NCBI GenBank assembly: GCA_023460515.1 | Contig: JAEWPS010000062.1 | Coordinates: forward strand, 1 to 7,006 | Direction: 5' to 3' | Origin: Bacillota bacterium | GTDB taxonomy: Bacteria > Bacillota > Clostridia > TANB77 > CAG-465 | DNA length: 7,006 nt | Shown: piece by piece, positions 1-6,202 of the stretch | Numbering within the stretch: position 1 is the first letter of the stretch | How the letters are laid out: each line of letters opens with the position of its first letter | Program-made: the position numbers and the translations under genes | The notes under the pieces: model-generated | Seen by the model: only the letters and a program-made list of their open reading frames with translations | What the model was told of the DNA's origin: nothing | The model's database searches: none

Positions 1-62
1 ATATAGAAGTAAAAGCAGTAAGTAATATAGAAGAATTAGTAGACATAGTATTTGAAGGTTAG
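1..62 (+). CDS. 3' end of an upstream gene, possibly a Lon-family ATP-dependent protease
   Basis: Only the C-terminus is visible: the frame from base 3 reads IEVKAVSNIEELVDIVFEG and stops at the TAG at 60-62. The acidic, hydrophobic tail (VSNIEELVDIVF) resembles the end of Lon (S16) protease domains, and in several clostridia a Lon-like gene (lonC) lies directly before dnaB; that context is remembered, not computed. The stop lies 15 bp before the dnaB start with no terminator between, so the two genes are probably cotranscribed. The identity is an inference from 19 residues plus gene order; the coding frame itself is more secure than the name. Confidence 0.5.
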   Translation, partial: IEVKAVSNIEELVDIVFEG

Positions 63-65
63 AAC

Positions 66-80
66 GGAGGAGTTTTTTTG
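66..80 (+). promoter_or_regulatory. Ribosome binding site deciding the TTG start of dnaB
   Basis: GGAGGAG at 66-72 is a strong Shine-Dalgarno sequence, 5 bases before TTG at 78-80. No ATG lies at a workable distance, so the non-ATG start is favoured. Confidence 0.8.
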
Positions 81-1415
81 GAAGATTCGGTTATGAGAAG
101 TTTGCCACAGAGCATTGAGGCAGAGCAGTCTGTAATTGGTTCTATGATTATTGATAAAAGTGCAATAGTTCAAGTAGCTGAAAGATTAGAAGAAAATGAT
201 TTTTATAGAGATGGCCATAAAATTATATTTAGAGCTATCTTTGAAATGTTTAAGAATGATACAGCTGTAGATTTATTAACATTACTTGAGTATTTAAAAT
301 CAAATGATTTACTAGAAAAGGCTGGAGGAGTTACATATATTACAGAGGTAAGTTCTTCAGTACCAACTACAGCAAATTTATCATCGTATATAAAAATAGT
401 AGAAGAAAAATCAACACTAAGAAAGCTTATTAAAGCATCTACTTCAATAATTGAAGATAGTTATAACAAACAAGGAGAAGTAGCAAGTGTCTTAGATAAG
501 GCTGAAAAAAAAATCTTTGATATAGCTGAAAAAAGAACTAGCAGTGATTTTGAACCTTTAAATGTTGTATTAGAGAGAGGATTTCTTGAAATTGAAAGAC
601 TATTTAATAATCGTGGAGAAATTACAGGTGTTGGTTCTGGAATAAAAGATTTAGATGCTAAAACTTCTGGGTTTCAGAAGGGTGATATGGTTCTGATTGC
701 AGCCAGACCTTCTATGGGAAAGACAACTTTTGCATTAAATATTGCAGAAAATGCTGCTTTAAGAGAAGGAAAAAGTGTAGTAATATTTTCTTTGGAAATG
801 TCAAAGGAACAATTAGCATATAAGCTATTATGTTCAGAGGCTAATGTAGATATGCTTAAGCTTAGAACAGGAACGCTGGAGGACCAGGACTGGGAAAATA
901 TCGCTAGATCTACAGGACCTTTATCAAAGGCTAAAATATATATAGATGATACTGCTGGAGTATCTGTTATGGAAATGAGATCTAAGTGTAGAAAGTTAAA
1001 AATGGAATATGGTATAGATTTGATTCTAATAGACTATCTTCAATTAATGTCTGGTTCATCATCAGAAAATAGACAACAAGAGGTATCTGAAATTTCAAGA
1101 TCAATAAAGGCGTTAGCGAAGGAAATGCAATGTCCAGTAATTGCATTATCACAGTTATCACGTGCACCAGAACAAAGAGCTGACCATAGACCTATGCTTT
1201 CGGACTTAAGAGAATCTGGTTCTATTGAGCAGGATGCCGATGTGGTTATGTTCTTATATAGAGATGAATATTACAATAAAGAATCAGAAGATAGAGGAGT
1301 TGCTGAATGTATAATTGCTAAGCAAAGAAATGGTCCAGTTGGGACTGTCAAGATGGCATGGCTTGGACAATTCAGTAGATTTGGCGATTTGGAGGTTGTA
1401 CATACAGATCAATAA
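78..1415 (+). CDS. dnaB: Replicative DNA helicase DnaB
   Basis: This is the hexameric 5'-3' replicative helicase that unwinds DNA at the chromosomal fork and recruits primase. The 445-residue length is normal for the family. The N-terminal DnaB domain (about residues 8-110, starting LPQSIEAEQSVIGSM) binds primase and is followed by a linker. The RecA-like ATPase domain (about 180-445) carries Walker A ARPSMGKTT (209-217), Walker B LILIDYLQL (315-323) with D319, and KQRNG (415-419), whose K415 and R417 match the trans-acting Lys and arginine finger of Bacillus-type DnaB. There is no intein. The TTG at 78 is chosen because GGAGGAG (66-72) sits 5 bases upstream; the next ATG (93) would be 20 bases away. 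The gene follows an upstream gene closely and is read toward an insertion sequence that begins 11 bp beyond its stop. Confidence 0.97.
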   Translation: MEDSVMRSLPQSIEAEQSVIGSMIIDKSAIVQVAERLEENDFYRDGHKIIFRAIFEMFKNDTAVDLLTLLEYLKSNDLLEKAGGVTYITEVSSSVPTTANLSSYIKIVEEKSTLRKLIKASTSIIEDSYNKQGEVASVLDKAEKKIFDIAEKRTSSDFEPLNVVLERGFLEIERLFNNRGEITGVGSGIKDLDAKTSGFQKGDMVLIAARPSMGKTTFALNIAENAALREGKSVVIFSLEMSKEQLAYKLLCSEANVDMLKLRTGTLEDQDWENIARSTGPLSKAKIYIDDTAGVSVMEMRSKCRKLKMEYGIDLILIDYLQLMSGSSSENRQQEVSEISRSIKALAKEMQCPVIALSQLSRAPEQRADHRPMLSDLRESGSIEQDADVVMFLYRDEYYNKESEDRGVAECIIAKQRNGPVGTVKMAWLGQFSRFGDLEVVHTDQ

Positions 1416-1426
1416 AGTTAAAAAAA

Positions 1427-1446
1427 GGGGCTGTAAAAAAAGTCCT
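1427..1446 (+). repeat. Left terminal inverted repeat of the IS
   Basis: GGGGCTGTAAAAAAAGTCCT matches the reverse complement of the right end at 17 of the first 19 positions (differences at base 5, C versus A, and base 16, G versus C). It starts 11 bp after the dnaB stop codon. Confidence 0.85.
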
Positions 1447-1453
1447 AAAAATC

Positions 1454-1495
1454 AAACAACCATACTAGCTTAAAAACTGGTATGGTTGTTTTTTA
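1454..1495 (+). terminator. Strong intrinsic terminator inside the left IS end, serving dnaB
   Basis: Bases 1454-1468 pair with 1477-1491 in a 15-bp stem with one G-U pair and an 8-base loop; the core arms are ACAACCATAC and GTATGGTTGT. A T run at 1489-1494 follows on the plus strand. The hairpin lies inside the inverted repeat, so it belongs to the element but should end dnaB transcripts and shield the transposase from antisense reading. On the minus strand the stem is followed by GATTTTT, so it may also end transposase transcripts. Confidence 0.88.
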
Positions 1496-1582
1496 TATAT
1501 GTATATTTTTTTGACCTTTAATTTTTAAAAATGGGTGCACTTAATAAACATCTCGCTATAAATAAAAAAGTTAAAGTTATTT

Positions 1583-2266
1583 TTATGCAACGAGCATTTC
1601 ACGGTTTAATTTATTATTATATTTATAAAGATTATAACCACAAGAAATTAATGTGAGTTCAAGAATTACATTATCAAGTCCTCGTCTAAACAATCTTTTG
1701 TAAGATCTATTCCATTTTATTATTCCAAATGTTCCTTCAGCTTGTATACTTCTATTCATACAAAGCAACGCACCATGTACAGATTCTAGATTGCTTATAA
1801 CTTCCTCATGCATTGAAGTTAATTCTCTATTTAAACTTATAGTTCTATTTTTAGTAGTTCTTTTGCAACATTCGCTTCGGTGAGGGCATCCCTCACAATC
1901 CTCACATTCATAAATTTCTTCTGTTCTTCCATATTTGTTCTTTCTTACTTTCTTTTCATATTTAAATATAAATTTCTTTCCATTAGGACAAATAAGATTG
2001 CCTTCTTGATCCCTTAAAAAATTTATTGCTCTATAAGGATTATCACGATATTTTTTATCTTTAGTTTCCTTTTCAAACATAGTAAATTTCATGAACTTTT
2101 CCATACAATGTTCTTCACAATAGATGTAGTTATTATATGAACCGTAACCGGCATCGGCAACTGGATATTTGGGATAATTCCCATATGTATCGTTGAATTT
2201 TTCCATTAGCGGAACAAAACACTCCATATCTGAAGCGTATTTCTTAGCATCTATTACTGCTATGTT
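1583..2266 (-). CDS. IS1182 transposase, C-terminal fragment (out of frame)
   Basis: This frame is open from 2266 to the stop at 1583-1585 (227 codons); the first ATG is at 2227. It holds the second catalytic D (ADAGYGS, residue 25 counted from that ATG), a cysteine cluster (CEDCEGCPHRSEC, 108-120) typical of the inserted region in this family, and the catalytic E (QAEGTFG, residue 164). It matches the DDE_Tnp_1_6-type C-terminal half. No Shine-Dalgarno sequence precedes the ATG at 2227, so independent translation is unlikely. Confidence 0.7.
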   Translation of the reverse strand, partial: NIAVIDAKKYASDMECFVPLMEKFNDTYGNYPKYPVADAGYGSYNNYIYCEEHCMEKFMKFTMFEKETKDKKYRDNPYRAINFLRDQEGNLICPNGKKFIFKYEKKVRKNKYGRTEEIYECEDCEGCPHRSECCKRTTKNRTISLNRELTSMHEEVISNLESVHGALLCMNRSIQAEGTFGIIKWNRSYKRLFRRGLDNVILELTLISCGYNLYKYNNKLNREMLVA

Positions 2267-3168
2267 TCATCACATATAGCTGCTTGAATATTATAAGCTG
2301 GCAATAGTTGATCATTTCCCATATAATCACGTTTAACTCTCATGAATGTAGCATCGTAATCTGTTTTGGAATAACTATTTCTTGAATCGCCACATATTTC
2401 TATGTGGTTCGCGTAGCCTTTTAAACGTTCCATATATCCTAGCATTTTTTGATATTGCCTTTGATGAACACTTTTTCTATGTCCTTTACCGGACACGAAA
2501 GTATTTGTATCGAGTCCAGTAGCCTTTTTATAATTAGCAAGCATATCTTGGACATAATCTACAGCATATTCATCTCTTTTTTCAAGCCTTACACCTAATA
2601 GATTCAGTACCTCAGAATTCATTTCATCTATTAATGTAGAAATTTTATCAAAAACCTTATCTCTATTCTTAATGCAGGAACGCTTCCATACCCAAGTATA
2701 TCTATTGGCATTTGCTTCGATTTTTGTACCATCAATATAAGTATGCTCTAAATATACGTTATCTACTTCAAAGATATAACTGTTTATATCATTGAATATC
2801 TGCTCAATAGAACTAGATAACTCATTACGAATAAAATTCCCGAAAGTAGCATGAGATGGAGCTTTAAGTCCATCAAGCAAATACATAAATCTAATATCTG
2901 TTTTGCAAAGTCTTTCTAATTCTCTTAAAGAACTTATTCCGTTCTGCATAAATGCGAATAGTATAACTTTAAGTAATTTCTCTGAATCACATCTTGGACG
3001 ACCTGTTTTGCAACCTTCCCCTGCAAAATATGATTTTAGGTCAATGTGATTCATTACATCACAGAAAGTATATACCGGATCTGAAATATCAATAATTTTT
3101 TCGATTTCCAGTGGTAATTTTAATTGCTTTGTTATAAAATTATTATTAGTAAAATTATTTAGTAGCAT
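2260..3168 (-). CDS. IS1182 transposase, N-terminal fragment (302 residues)
   Basis: This is the open frame before the frameshift. Residues of about 45-115 form the DUF772-type N-terminal domain, with GRPRCDSEKLLKVILFAF and SSLRELERL, thought to act in DNA binding. The RNase H-like domain begins at about 140 with YIDGTKIEANANRYTWVWK, where D146 is the first catalytic aspartate. It ends at TAG 2260-2262 shortly after PAYNIQAA, before the second catalytic aspartate. It cannot catalyse transposition alone but could in principle bind the ends of the element and interfere with intact copies elsewhere; that role is speculation. Confidence 0.75.
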   Translation of the reverse strand: MLLNNFTNNNFITKQLKLPLEIEKIIDISDPVYTFCDVMNHIDLKSYFAGEGCKTGRPRCDSEKLLKVILFAFMQNGISSLRELERLCKTDIRFMYLLDGLKAPSHATFGNFIRNELSSSIEQIFNDINSYIFEVDNVYLEHTYIDGTKIEANANRYTWVWKRSCIKNRDKVFDKISTLIDEMNSEVLNLLGVRLEKRDEYAVDYVQDMLANYKKATGLDTNTFVSGKGHRKSVHQRQYQKMLGYMERLKGYANHIEICGDSRNSYSKTDYDATFMRVKRDYMGNDQLLPAYNIQAAICDET

Positions 3169-3182
3169 AAGTTAATTTTACC

Positions 3183-3219
3183 AAAAAATCGCTGTAAGCT
3201 TAATGCTTACAGCGATTTT
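3183..3219 (-). terminator. Bidirectional hairpin inside the right IS end, upstream of the transposase
   Basis: A perfect 15-bp stem (3185-3199 with 3205-3219, core CGCTGTAAGC and GCTTACAGCG) closes a 5-base loop. On the minus strand it is followed by TTTTTT (complement of 3183-3188), and on the plus strand by TTTTCTTTTT, so it can end transcription both ways. Malic enzyme transcripts come from the right in the same direction as the transposase and reach this hairpin before the transposase start at 3168. It probably ends malic enzyme mRNA and insulates the transposase. Confidence 0.85.
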
Positions 3220-3225
3220 CTTTTT

Positions 3226-3247
3226 AGGGGAGTTTTTTTACATCCCC
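3226..3247 (-). repeat. Right terminal inverted repeat of the IS
   Basis: Read on the minus strand this is GGGGATGTAAAAAAACTCCCCT, the partner of the left repeat at 1427-1446. Its outer end is 9 bp from the malic enzyme stop codon at 3257-3259. Confidence 0.85.
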
Positions 3248-3256
3248 TTTTTTATA

Positions 3257-4426
3257 CTATTTTGTAGCATTACTTTCTATAGCTGCTTTTTTTACTGCTT
3301 CAGCAACCATTCTTTGAACTTTTTCATCAAATGGTTTTGGAATTATATTATCTTCTGAAAGTTCACTTTCATCTATAGCATTAGCTATGGCATAGGCAGC
3401 AGCAACTTTCATTTCTTCATTTATTTCAGTAGCATGAGCATCTAAAGCTCCTCTGAATATACCAGGGAATGCAAGAACGTTATTGATTTGATTTGGATAA
3501 TCAGAACGTCCTGAACCTACTACTTTAGCACCTGCTTCTTTAGCATCTTCAGGGAAGATTTCAGGAGTAGGATTTGCCATAGCAAAGATTATAGCATCAG
3601 AGTTCATTGTTTTAACCATTTCCTTGCTTACTAGATTAGGAGCAGAAACACCTATGAATACATCAGCATTCTTAATTACATCTTTTAAAGTTCCAGTTTC
3701 ATTATTTGGATTAGTTATTTCAGCTAATTCTTTTAATGCATCATTAGGAAGGTCAGCACCTTTATGAATAACACCGTTGATATCACACATTACAATGTTA
3801 GTAACGCCAGATGAAAGAAGAAGCTTACATATAGCAGAACCAGCAGAACCAGCACCGTTAATTACAATTTTTAAAGATTTTAAATCCTTCTTTACGATTT
3901 TTAAAGCATTTAAGATTCCAGCAAGAACAACTATTGCAGTACCATGCTGATCATCATGGAAAACAGGTATATCTAATTTTTCTTTTAATCTTCTTTCTAT
4001 TTCAAAACATCTTGGAGCAGCTATATCTTCTAGGTTTATACCACCAAAAGAAGGTGCAATAGCAGCTATAGTATTTACAATTTCATCAGTATCTTTTGTA
4101 TCTAATACTATTGGAATTGCATCTACATTAGAAAATTCTTTGAAAAGAACACATTTACCTTCCATTACTGGCATAGCAGCTAGTGGACCTATATCTCCTA
4201 AACCAAGAACAGCAGTACCATCAGATATAACAGCAACTGTATTCCACTTTCTTGTGTATAAATATGATTTTGAAGGATCTTTATGTATTTCTCTACATGG
4301 TTCAGCAACTCCAGGTGTATATGCTAAGCTTAAGTCTTTAGCATTATTAATTGTAGATCTTGATTTTACTTCTAATTTACCTTTTAACTCTGCATGATAT
4401 TGCAAAGCTTCTTCATAAATATTCAT
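3257..4426 (-). CDS. NAD-dependent malic enzyme
   Basis: The enzyme decarboxylates malate oxidatively to pyruvate and CO2, giving NADH, in the cytoplasm. The 389-residue length fits the short bacterial malic enzymes that lack the phosphotransacetylase-like extension of MaeB. The N-terminal domain has SLAYTPGVAEPC (33-44, with Y36 the likely general acid), VISDGTAVLGLGDIGP (66-81) and K91 in EGKCVLFKEF. Metal ligands fall in NLEDI (E133, D134) and VFHDDQHGTA (D158/D159). The Rossmann domain has GAGSAG (191-196), with acidic D215 at the end of the second strand favouring NAD over NADP; ANPTPE (285-290) and NQINN (312-316) follow. ATG 4426 is preceded by AAAGGAGTGG at a 4-base gap. The gene diverges from purA and converges on dnaB. 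Coenzyme choice is inferred; malolactic or oxaloacetate-decarboxylating side activity cannot be judged. Confidence 0.95.
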   Translation of the reverse strand: MNIYEEALQYHAELKGKLEVKSRSTINNAKDLSLAYTPGVAEPCREIHKDPSKSYLYTRKWNTVAVISDGTAVLGLGDIGPLAAMPVMEGKCVLFKEFSNVDAIPIVLDTKDTDEIVNTIAAIAPSFGGINLEDIAAPRCFEIERRLKEKLDIPVFHDDQHGTAIVVLAGILNALKIVKKDLKSLKIVINGAGSAGSAICKLLLSSGVTNIVMCDINGVIHKGADLPNDALKELAEITNPNNETGTLKDVIKNADVFIGVSAPNLVSKEMVKTMNSDAIIFAMANPTPEIFPEDAKEAGAKVVGSGRSDYPNQINNVLAFPGIFRGALDAHATEINEEMKVAAAYAIANAIDESELSEDNIIPKPFDEKVQRMVAEAVKKAAIESNATK

Positions 4427-4463
4427 TTAACCACTCCTTTTATAAAAATTAACAATTAATTAT

Positions 4464-4492
4464 ATTATACGAATTATGGAATCTGTTTGCAA
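4464..4492 (-). promoter_or_regulatory. Sigma-A promoter of the malic enzyme gene
   Basis: On the minus strand, TTGCAA (4492-4487) and TATAAT (4469-4464) are separated by exactly 17 bp. The -10 box is perfect and the -35 box matches 4 of 6 bases. Transcription would start near 4457, giving a leader of about 30 bases that includes the ribosome binding site at 4431-4440. No riboswitch fits in so short a leader. Confidence 0.75.
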
Positions 4493-4511
4493 AAAAATAT
4501 TCGAGTTTTTG

Positions 4512-4540
4512 TTGACCTATGGCATTGACTTTGCTAGTAT
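4512..4540 (+). promoter_or_regulatory. Sigma-A promoter of purA
   Basis: TTGACC (4512-4517) and TAGTAT (4535-4540) are separated by 17 bp. Transcription would start near 4547, leaving a leader of about 29 bases that holds AAGGAGG at 4561-4567. The -35 boxes of this promoter and the divergent malic enzyme promoter are 19 bp apart. No convincing PurR-type box was seen. Confidence 0.7.
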
Positions 4541-4575
4541 GAAAGATGAGATAAATCATTAAGGAGGCAATGTAG

Positions 4576-5862
4576 ATGTCAGCATTTATTGTTTTAGGAG
4601 CACAATGGGGAGATGAAGGAAAAGGAAAGATAACAGATTATTTAGCAGAAGATGCGGATTTGGTTGTTAGATTTCAAGGAGGTAATAATGCAGGTCATAC
4701 TGTTGAAGTTGGGGAAAGACAATATAAGCTTCATTTAATACCTTCAGGTATATTATATGATGATAAATTAAATGTAATAGGTAATGGTGTAGTAGTTGAT
4801 CCTAAGGCTTTATTTGAAGAAATAAGCTATTTAGAAAATGAAGGAGTTAAGGTGACTCCAGAAAAATTAGCTATAAGTGATAGAGCACACTTAATAATGC
4901 CATATCATAAAGTACTAGATAGATTAAAAGAAAAGGCGAGAGGAAAGAATGACATAGGAACTACAGGTAAAGGAATAGGGCCTTGTTATACAGATAAAAT
5001 AGAGAGATGTGGAATAAGAGTTTGTGATTTAATGCATGATGATGTTTTTGAAGAAAAACTTAGAGAAAATTTAAAGATGAAAAATGCTTATATCACAAAA
5101 GTTTATGAAGATAAAGAGTTAGATGTAGAAGAAATATTAAAAGAATATAGAGAATATGCTAAAAAAATGAGACCATTCGTAAAGGAAACATCTGTTGAAG
5201 TATATGACAGTATAAAGGCTGGAAAGAGCACTTTATTTGAAGGGGCTCAAGGAATGTTACTAGACATTGATTATGGTACGTATCCATATGTTACATCTTC
5301 AAACACAACAGCTGGTGGAGTAAGTAACGGTGTAGGAGTAGGGCCTAACATGATAACAAATGCTGTTGGTATTGTAAAGGCGTATACAACAAGAGTTGGA
5401 AAAGGACCATTCCCAACAGAGTTAAATGATGAAATTGGCGAATGGATAAGAACAGAAGGTCACGAATATGGAGTTACAACAGGAAGAGCTAGAAGATGTG
5501 GATGGCTAGATTTAGTTATCGTAAAGACTGCTGCTAGAGTAAGTGGATTAACTTCACTAGCTGTAACTAAAATAGATACATTAGCTGGATTAGAAAAAAT
5601 TAAGGTTTGTGTTGGATACAAATTTAACGGAGAAGTTATTGATTACTTCCCAGCAAGTTTAGAAGATTTAGCAAAATGTGAACCTATATATGAAGAATTT
5701 GATGGATGGGATAAGTCTGTTGCTGATGCACGTTCATATGACGAACTTCCTGAAAATGCAAAGAAATATTTAAAGAGAATAGAAGAATTTACAGATACAA
5801 AGATATCAATAATTTCAGTAGGACCTAAGAGAGATCAGACAATGAGAGTTGCTGAACTTTAA
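4576..5862 (+). CDS. purA: Adenylosuccinate synthetase
   Basis: The enzyme joins aspartate to IMP using GTP, the first committed step from IMP to AMP. The 428 residues match the usual length. The N-terminal loop GAQWGDEGKGK (8-18) carries the general base D13, and NNAGHTV (37-43) the general acid H41. Further family motifs are GTTGKGIGPCYTDK (128-141, IMP binding), EGAQGMLLDIDYGTYPYVTS (222-241), the GTP and aspartate loop VTTGRARRCGWLD (300-312), TKIDTL (331-336) and SVGPKRDQT (414-422). ATG 4576 has AAGGAGG (4561-4567) 8 bases upstream. It has its own promoter and diverges from the malic enzyme gene. No strong terminator follows; some reading into the next gene is possible. Confidence 0.98.
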   Translation: MSAFIVLGAQWGDEGKGKITDYLAEDADLVVRFQGGNNAGHTVEVGERQYKLHLIPSGILYDDKLNVIGNGVVVDPKALFEEISYLENEGVKVTPEKLAISDRAHLIMPYHKVLDRLKEKARGKNDIGTTGKGIGPCYTDKIERCGIRVCDLMHDDVFEEKLRENLKMKNAYITKVYEDKELDVEEILKEYREYAKKMRPFVKETSVEVYDSIKAGKSTLFEGAQGMLLDIDYGTYPYVTSSNTTAGGVSNGVGVGPNMITNAVGIVKAYTTRVGKGPFPTELNDEIGEWIRTEGHEYGVTTGRARRCGWLDLVIVKTAARVSGLTSLAVTKIDTLAGLEKIKVCVGYKFNGEVIDYFPASLEDLAKCEPIYEEFDGWDKSVADARSYDELPENAKKYLKRIEEFTDTKISIISVGPKRDQTMRVAEL

Positions 5863-5877
5863 ATCCGAGTGATTTAC

Positions 5878-5906
5878 TTGACATTAATTATTGAATAAAA
5901 TATAAT
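5878..5906 (+). promoter_or_regulatory. Exact consensus sigma-A promoter for the DUF1858 gene
   Basis: TTGACA (5878-5883), a 17-bp spacer and TATAAT (5901-5906) match the sigma-A consensus at all 12 positions. Transcription should start at about 5912-5914, which is where an in-frame ATG (5913) lies. A leader of about 39 bases then leads to the real start at 5952. Confidence 0.85.
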
Positions 5907-5951
5907 TTTTTTATGGATAATAAAAATAAAGTAAATAAAGAGGTGAAATTT

Positions 5952-6134
5952 ATGATAACTAAGGACATGACTATCGGAGAAGTAGTTAAGGCAGATCCAA
6001 CTAAGGCTGAAATATTAATGAGCTTTGGAATGGGATGCGTTGGTTGTCCATCGGCTCAAGCAGAAACTATAGAAGAAGCTGCTATGGTACACGGACTTAA
6101 CTTAGATGAATTAATAAATGCTTTAAATAAATAA
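5952..6134 (+). CDS. DUF1858 small CxxC redox-disulfide protein
   Basis: This 60-residue cytoplasmic protein has the whole DUF1858 domain, also described as the hybrid-cluster-protein-associated redox disulfide domain. It begins ITKDMTIGEVVKADP, contains the redox motif GMGCVGCPSAQAETIEEAA with C29 and C32, and ends with GLNLDELINALNK. Such proteins occur alone or fused to larger redox proteins; a thiol-disulfide or metal-centre partner role is inferred from the CxxC and family name. The start at 5952 is preferred because GAGGTG (5940-5945) lies 6 bases upstream. An in-frame ATG at 5913 would add 13 polar residues, but it falls at the predicted transcription start and has no ribosome binding site. 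The gene has its own promoter and terminator, so it forms a single-gene unit. No hybrid cluster protein gene is in view. Confidence 0.88.
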   Translation: MITKDMTIGEVVKADPTKAEILMSFGMGCVGCPSAQAETIEEAAMVHGLNLDELINALNK

Positions 6135-6135
6135 T

Positions 6136-6165
6136 AAAAGATGAGCTTATGCTCGTCTTTTTTTT
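6136..6165 (+). terminator. Intrinsic terminator after the DUF1858 gene
   Basis: Bases 6136-6146 pair with 6151-6161 (11 bp with one G-U pair, core GATGAGC and GCTCGTC) around a TTAT loop, followed by T at 6158-6165. It begins directly after the TAA at 6132-6134. Confidence 0.9.
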
Positions 6166-6202
6166 AATATTTTTTGATTTTATTTTAGTAAGAGGTGAAG
6201 AT

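Larger units (their letters stand above)
1583..3168 (-). pseudogene. IS1182-family DDE transposase, broken by a one-base frameshift
   Basis: This is the transposase that would cut and join the ends of the element. The reading frame begins at ATG 3168 and ends at TAA 1583-1585, but shifts frame at about 2260-2266. Joined across the shift, the product would be about 529 residues, normal for the family. The first part ends PAYNIQAAICDE then T and a stop; the next frame continues with IAVIDAKKYASDMECF, the expected family sequence, so one base is missing. All three catalytic residues are visible: D146 in YIDGTKIEAN (first part), the D of ADAGYGS, and the E of QAEGTFG (second part). No standard slippery heptamer is present, so programmed frameshifting is unlikely. 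The start has only a weak GG-type ribosome binding site and no clear promoter. A sequencing error in the short A run remains possible. Confidence 0.85.
1427..3247 (-). mobile_element. IS1182-family insertion sequence with frameshifted transposase
   Basis: The element is 1821 bp, within the usual range for IS1182-family elements. Its ends are imperfect inverted repeats: GGGGCTGTAAAAAAAGTCC at the left (1427-1445) and, on the opposite strand, GGGGATGTAAAAAAACTCC at the right (3229-3247), 17 of 19 bases the same. It carries one leftward transposase gene filling most of its length. A strong hairpin lies just inside each end. It sits in the gap between the convergent dnaB and malic enzyme genes and interrupts neither. 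Flanks are a run of A on the left (1420-1426) and a run of T on the right (3248-3253), with no clear direct repeat of the target. Base composition matches the host, so it probably circulates among clostridia. The exact end positions depend on GGGG being the first bases of the element. Confidence 0.88.

Noticed and set aside
982..1167. Minus-strand open frame of 61 codons inside dnaB
   Set aside because: It is antisense to the conserved Walker B region of dnaB, has no ribosome binding site and no recognisable protein features.
1492..1582. Possible small gene or RNA between the left IS hairpin and the transposase stop
   Set aside because: The stretch is A/T-rich, without a start signal, stable hairpin or repeat; it looks like the untranslated tail of the transposase.
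2260..2271. Programmed -1 frameshifting in the transposase
   Set aside because: The overlap reads GAT GAA ACA TAG with no A-rich or X-XXY-YYZ slippery heptamer, and the IS1182 family normally uses one continuous frame.
4140..4397. Plus-strand open frame of 85 codons inside the malic enzyme gene
   Set aside because: It mirrors conserved codons of the malic enzyme N-terminus on the other strand and lacks a start signal; a shadow of the real gene.
4493..4511. PurR-type operator between the malic enzyme and purA promoters
   Set aside because: A TTCGAG core in A/T flanks is only a loose match to the Bacillus PurBox, and the second half of the usual paired site is absent.
5913..5951. Longer DUF1858 protein starting at ATG 5913
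   Set aside because: That ATG lies at the predicted transcription start, lacks a ribosome binding site and adds only polar residues outside the domain.
6149..6202. Longer thioesterase starting at ATG 6149
   Set aside because: The codon is in the loop of an intrinsic terminator and the extra residues come from its T tract; 6203 has a proper ribosome binding site and the family's usual N-terminus.
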